A stretch of DNA of 9,638 nucleotides from CAIZGX01 sp964385405. Lineage in GTDB: Bacteria; Bacteroidota; Bacteroidia; Flavobacteriales_D; Sanyastnellaceae. The position numbers and the translations under genes are program-made. The stretch's first letter is position 1. Every line of letters begins with the position of its first letter. The notes beneath the pieces are model-generated. The model had not been told where the DNA came from and made no database searches. It was given only the letters and a program-made list of their open reading frames with translations. The stretch spans positions 1 to 9,638 of the forward strand of contig CAYLOT010000037.1 of NCBI GenBank assembly GCA_964385405.1. Reading direction: 5' to 3'. Positions 6,682 through 9,638 of this stretch are shown here, piece after piece.

Positions 6682-8253
6682 ATGTGGAACACTAATACTT
6701 TATGTCCAATGGATGGCAGTGTATTGATTATTATTTGCTCAATTACCGGAGTAATCAGTGGTGCTCTTCTTACCTATTTCGTTCTAAACGGTGCTTTGAA
6801 GTCTAAGAAAGACGGCATAATTGAAGAGGCGAAAAAAGAAGGAGAAACCCTCAAAGAGAAAAAAATTCTTCAAGCCAAAGAGAAGTTTTTGGAATTGAAG
6901 TCGCAACATGACCGTGAGGTTAGCGAAAAAAACAACAAAGTGAAACAAGCGGAAGACCGCATCAAAAATCGCGAGCGCGAAATTTCACAACAGCAAGAAC
7001 AACTCAAGCGTAAAGAAAAAGAGGCCGACGCTCAAAAAGAAAATGCGACGAAGTTGATTGAATTAAATGAGAAGAAGTCAGCTGATTTAGAGAAATCACA
7101 ACAGAAAATCATTGCTCAACTTGAAGATCTTTCAAAACTATCCGCTGACGCTGCAAAGGCGCAGTTGATGGAAATGTTGAAGGAGGACGCACGCAATGCA
7201 TGTGCTTCGCAAATTCAAGGTATCGTTGACGAAGCCAAATTGAAGGCAAACCAAGAAGCGAAGAAAATCGTTATTCAGACCATTCAACGCACTGCGGTTG
7301 AGCATGCCGTTGAAAATAGCGTTTCAGTTTTCAATATTGAAAACGATGAAATCAAAGGTCGCATCATTGGTCGTGAAGGACGTAACATCCGCGCGCTTGA
7401 AGCAGCTACTGGAGTTGAAATTATTGTAGACGACACCCCGGAAGCAATCGTTCTATCTTGTTTCGATCCAGTAAGAAGAGAGATTGCTCGTCTTTCGTTG
7501 CACCAACTGGTGACAGACGGACGTATTCACCCAGCGCGCATTGAAGAAGTGGTTGCGAAGGTTCGCAAGAACATCGAAGAAGAAATTGTTGAAGTTGGAA
7601 AGCGTACGTGCATAGAGATGGGAATTCACGGTCTTCACAGCGAATTGGTTCGCATGGTAGGACGTATGAAGTACCGCTCATCTTACGGACAAAACTTATT
7701 GCAACACAGCCGTGAGGTAGCCAACCTTTGTGCTACCATGGCAAGTGAATTGGGATTGAATCCGAAAGCTGCTCGCAGAGCGGGATTGCTTCACGATATT
7801 GGAAAAGTTCCTGACGACGAAAGCGAATTACCACACGCAGTGTTGGGTATGAAGCTGGCTGAAAAGTATGGTGAAAAACCTGACGTATGCAACGCTATTG
7901 GAGCTCACCACGACGAGGTTGAAATGAAAACCTTACTTGCACCAATTATTCAAGTATGCGATGCTATTTCAGGTGCCCGTCCAGGTGCTCGTAGAGAAGT
8001 AGTTGAAGCCTACATTCAACGCTTGCGCGATCTAGAAAATTTAGCTTTAGAATATCCTGGAGTATCTAAGTCGTTTGCTATTCAAGCAGGACGTGAGCTT
8101 CGTGTAATGGTTGAAGCAGAGAAAGTGACCGACGAACAAGCAGATGCTTTGGCAATCTCGTTGGCTTCACGCATTGAAACTGAAATGACATATCCTGGCC
8201 AAGTGCGTGTAACGGTTATCCGTGAAAAGCGCGCTGTAGGTATTGCCAGATAA
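6682..8253 (+). CDS. rny: Ribonuclease Y
   Basis: RNase Y is a membrane-anchored endoribonuclease that starts mRNA decay. The 523-residue protein shows the standard order: one N-terminal membrane helix (about 14-35, VLIIICSITGVISGALLTYF), a long charged coiled coil (about 43-165), a KH RNA-binding domain with GRIIGREGRN at 226-235, and an HD phosphohydrolase domain with LLHDIGK (metal-binding His371-Asp372), QHSREVA (His342) and GAHHDE (409-412). Length is normal and all key residues are present. Two starts are possible: ATG 6682 (MWNTNTLCP...) or ATG 6709 (MDGSVLIIICS..., 514 residues). The second puts the membrane helix at the very N-terminus, as is usual in the family, and I slightly favour it. 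It follows zapA in the same direction and ends at a strong terminator. Confidence 0.95.
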   Translation: MWNTNTLCPMDGSVLIIICSITGVISGALLTYFVLNGALKSKKDGIIEEAKKEGETLKEKKILQAKEKFLELKSQHDREVSEKNNKVKQAEDRIKNREREISQQQEQLKRKEKEADAQKENATKLIELNEKKSADLEKSQQKIIAQLEDLSKLSADAAKAQLMEMLKEDARNACASQIQGIVDEAKLKANQEAKKIVIQTIQRTAVEHAVENSVSVFNIENDEIKGRIIGREGRNIRALEAATGVEIIVDDTPEAIVLSCFDPVRREIARLSLHQLVTDGRIHPARIEEVVAKVRKNIEEEIVEVGKRTCIEMGIHGLHSELVRMVGRMKYRSSYGQNLLQHSREVANLCATMASELGLNPKAARRAGLLHDIGKVPDDESELPHAVLGMKLAEKYGEKPDVCNAIGAHHDEVEMKTLLAPIIQVCDAISGARPGARREVVEAYIQRLRDLENLALEYPGVSKSFAIQAGRELRVMVEAEKVTDEQADALAISLASRIETEMTYPGQVRVTVIREKRAVGIAR

Positions 8254-8271
8254 CGCAGACATTAGACGATC

Positions 8272-8299
8272 AAAAACGCCCGCGAATGCGGGCGTTTTT
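8272..8299. terminator. Bidirectional intrinsic terminator between rny and the PLP-enzyme gene
   Basis: AAAAACGCCCGC (8272-8283) pairs perfectly over 12 bases with GCGGGCGTTTTT (8288-8299) around a GAAT loop. The A-tract and T-tract arms give a U-run in both directions. It lies 18 bases after the rny stop and 19 bases beyond the stop of the convergent gene at 8319. Confidence 0.95.
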
Positions 8300-8318
8300 C
8301 ATTTCAACAGAAATCAAA

Positions 8319-9560
8319 TTAAGACAATGCCTGAGTCAAGTCTGCAATAATATCTTCCGAGTTTTCAATTCCGACACTCAAACGAATCATACCTTCAGTA
8401 ATTCCCATACCAATTTTATCCTCGTCTGGAACGTCTGCGTGGGTCATGGAAAAAGGATGTTGAGCCAAGCTCTCGTTACTTCCCAAGCTAACAGCCAACT
8501 TGATAAGTTTACAGCTATCAAGAACTTTAAACGCTTCTTCCTCACCACCGCGTACAGTAAAGCTTATCATTGCACCCGGTGCCTTGCATTGCTCCTTATA
8601 TATGGCAATTTGTTGAGGCGAATTCGTTGGCAACCCAGGGAAAAACACTTGTTCAACCTTTGGATGGCTCAGTAAAAAATCTACCACATCAACTGCATTC
8701 CTCGTTTGCTGATCCATACGAATCTTCAGGGTCTCAATGCTCCGAGTAAGCAACCAAGCTGTGTAAGGCGCAATCATGTTTCCTAAAAACGTGCGCAAGG
8801 TCTTTATGGCAGTTATATTATCTTTCTTACCAACTACAACACCCGCAATTAAATCACTGTGCCCGCTCAAATATTTCGTTGCACTGTAACACACCACATC
8901 AGCTCCCCATTCCAGTGGCTTCTGCCAAATTGGGCCCATATATGTGTTGTCCACGGCGTATAAAACCTTGTTACCTGAAGCCGATTCTACCCTATTTCTG
9001 AATTCTTGAATAGCACTTAAGTCGAACAAATGATTTGTCGGGTTTGCAGGTGTCTCTGTGAAAACCATTTTCACACGACCTAATTTATTTTCTGCAAGAA
9101 GACGACCATACAACTCATCTAATGAATCATTCGGTCCAAAAGACTCCCATTGAATTCCAAAATCAATCAACACCTGATGAATGAAATGGTGAGTCCCTCC
9201 ATAGGTTGGATGGCTGCAAACTAAAATATCGCCCGGACGCAAATACGCCAACATGGTTGTGGCAATGGCGCTCATTCCACTTTCGAATGTTGCCGCCTCA
9301 TCGGCTCCTTCCCACAACGCTAAGCGTTCTTCTAGAATTTGTAAATTCGGGTTATTTAGGCGACTATAGATCAGCCCCAGTTGCTCTCCTTCGTGCATGG
9401 TATCTTTTCCATATGCAAGAGCGAAAAATCTCTTTCCTTCTGCAGCTGTATTGAATACAAATGTCGAAGTCTGAAAGATTGGTGTCTTCACAGAACCTTC
9501 ACTCCATTTTGGATTGTAGCCGTGGCTCATCATCCATGACTCGGGGTGTTTCTTTTCCAT
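8319..9560 (-). CDS. Cys/Met-metabolism PLP-dependent enzyme (cystathionine gamma-synthase/lyase family)
   Basis: This 413-residue cytoplasmic enzyme belongs to the trans-sulfuration fold-type-I PLP family. PLP is bound by Lys229 in SATKYLSGHSD; Asp204 (VDNTYMGP) contacts the pyridine nitrogen; SGMSAI at 94-99 and Tyr65-Arg67 (YSRLNNPN) bind the cofactor phosphate; Tyr120 is in HPTYGGT; Arg393 (MIRLSVGIE) should hold the substrate carboxylate, with SLGSNESLAQHP at 358-369 nearby. The set is complete. The reaction could be cystathionine gamma-synthase, gamma- or beta-lyase, or methionine gamma-lyase. Gly122 in YGGT stands where classical methionine gamma-lyases have the substrate-contacting Cys, which argues against that activity. 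No met or cys gene is adjacent to help. The start at 9560 agrees with the family N-terminus (KHPESWMMSHGY) as I recall it; TATTTTCG lies four bases upstream. Confidence 0.88.
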   Translation of the reverse strand: MEKKHPESWMMSHGYNPKWSEGSVKTPIFQTSTFVFNTAAEGKRFFALAYGKDTMHEGEQLGLIYSRLNNPNLQILEERLALWEGADEAATFESGMSAIATTMLAYLRPGDILVCSHPTYGGTHHFIHQVLIDFGIQWESFGPNDSLDELYGRLLAENKLGRVKMVFTETPANPTNHLFDLSAIQEFRNRVESASGNKVLYAVDNTYMGPIWQKPLEWGADVVCYSATKYLSGHSDLIAGVVVGKKDNITAIKTLRTFLGNMIAPYTAWLLTRSIETLKIRMDQQTRNAVDVVDFLLSHPKVEQVFFPGLPTNSPQQIAIYKEQCKAPGAMISFTVRGGEEEAFKVLDSCKLIKLAVSLGSNESLAQHPFSMTHADVPDEDKIGMGITEGMIRLSVGIENSEDIIADLTQALS

Positions 9561-9594
9561 TTGACGAAAATACGAAATGTATTCGCTATCTTTG
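9560..9594 (+). promoter_or_regulatory. Promoter of the rightward gene at the window edge
   Basis: TATCTTTG (9587-9594) matches the -7 consensus exactly. A TTTG at 9560-9563 lies 23 bases upstream, at the long end of the spacing accepted for Flavobacterium. The ATG at 9604 follows nine bases after the -7 element. This is the only promoter in the window with both elements. Confidence 0.6.
9565..9572 (-). promoter_or_regulatory. Possible -7 element of the PLP-enzyme gene
   Basis: On the minus strand this reads TATTTTCG, one base from TAnnTTTG, followed by TCAA and the ATG. It lies next to the proposed -33 TTTG (9560-9563) of the divergent gene, so the two promoters would overlap. Confidence 0.35.
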
Positions 9595-9603
9595 AGCTTC
9601 GAA

Positions 9604-9638
9604 ATGCGATTCGTACATCCCGAAATACTTTGGGCCCT
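9604..9638 (+). CDS. Start of a BatA-type (aerotolerance regulator N-terminal domain) membrane protein, partial
   Basis: Only eleven complete codons are present before the window ends, reading MRFVHPEILWA and then CT, which must be Leu. The pattern of Met, a few residues, then HPEILWAL is, as I recall, the characteristic opening of Bacteroidota proteins with the BatA/aerotolerance-regulator N-terminal domain, in which a membrane helix and a HLF-R-R-F type segment follow. Those parts lie outside the window, so the assignment depends on this short N-terminus plus a good promoter and sensible spacing. Proteins with this domain are inner-membrane proteins, some linked to von Willebrand-type modules of the Bat operon; many are of unknown function. 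It is divergent from the PLP-enzyme gene. Confidence 0.6.
   Translation, partial: MRFVHPEILWA

Noticed and set aside
6633..6708. Possible 6S RNA or other ncRNA after zapA, by analogy with Proteobacteria
   Set aside because: The gap is only 49-76 bases, too short for 6S RNA, and no closed-stem structure beyond a five-pair hairpin is visible.
8286..8675. 129-codon open frame on the + strand across the rny terminator
   Set aside because: It begins inside the terminator hairpin and runs antisense through the C-terminus of the PLP enzyme.

Overview
The window reads as a piece of a Bacteroidota chromosome, most likely Flavobacteriales (a Flavobacterium/Cryomorphaceae/Crocinitomicaceae-type organism). 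Reasons: repeated matches to the Bacteroidota -7 promoter element TAnnTTTG immediately before genes, almost no Shine-Dalgarno sequences, lipoproteins with short lipobox signal peptides, and the gene cluster M23 peptidase / small coiled-coil protein / ZapA / RNase Y, which I recall as typical of this group. No phage, transposon, CRISPR, rRNA or tRNA is visible, and no gap between genes exceeds about 140 bases. This is an ordinary core-genome region, not an accessory island.

Layout. Positions 9-338 (+) encode a repetitive Ala/Lys/Pro protein resembling a histone H1 tail. A bidirectional hairpin terminator (358-389) separates it from a convergent gene (413-1432, -) for a lipoprotein of the endonuclease/exonuclease/phosphatase fold. 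A 54-base divergent promoter region containing an inverted repeat leads to an orphan oligopeptide-type ABC substrate-binding lipoprotein (1487-3106, +). After it comes ACMSD, the zinc decarboxylase of the kynurenine branch of tryptophan breakdown (3141-4145, +). ACMSD runs tail-to-tail, with stop codons overlapping, into a secreted M23 peptidase (4142-5833, -).

Divergent from the peptidase lies a likely operon: a 97-residue coiled-coil protein (5972-6265), the divisome protein ZapA (6273-6632) and RNase Y (6682 or 6709 to 8253), ended by a perfect 12-bp hairpin terminator (8272-8299). The same terminator serves a convergent Cys/Met-metabolism PLP enzyme (8319-9560, -). At the right edge, 43 bases beyond that gene's start, a good promoter (9560-9594) drives a gene whose first 11 codons are present and look like a BatA/aerotolerance-type membrane protein.

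The genes do not form one pathway. The coherent themes are the cell envelope and division (M23, coiled coil, ZapA), RNA decay (RNase Y), amino-acid catabolism (ACMSD, trans-sulfuration-type enzyme) and surface uptake or hydrolysis (two lipoproteins). The most noteworthy signals are the slippage-prone A/K/P repeat gene, several -7 elements only 4-5 bases from well-fixed start codons (predicted leaderless mRNAs), a shared inverted repeat between the two lipoprotein genes, and a Val-Glu-Lys repeat inserted in ZapA. I see no convincing new multi-gene system.
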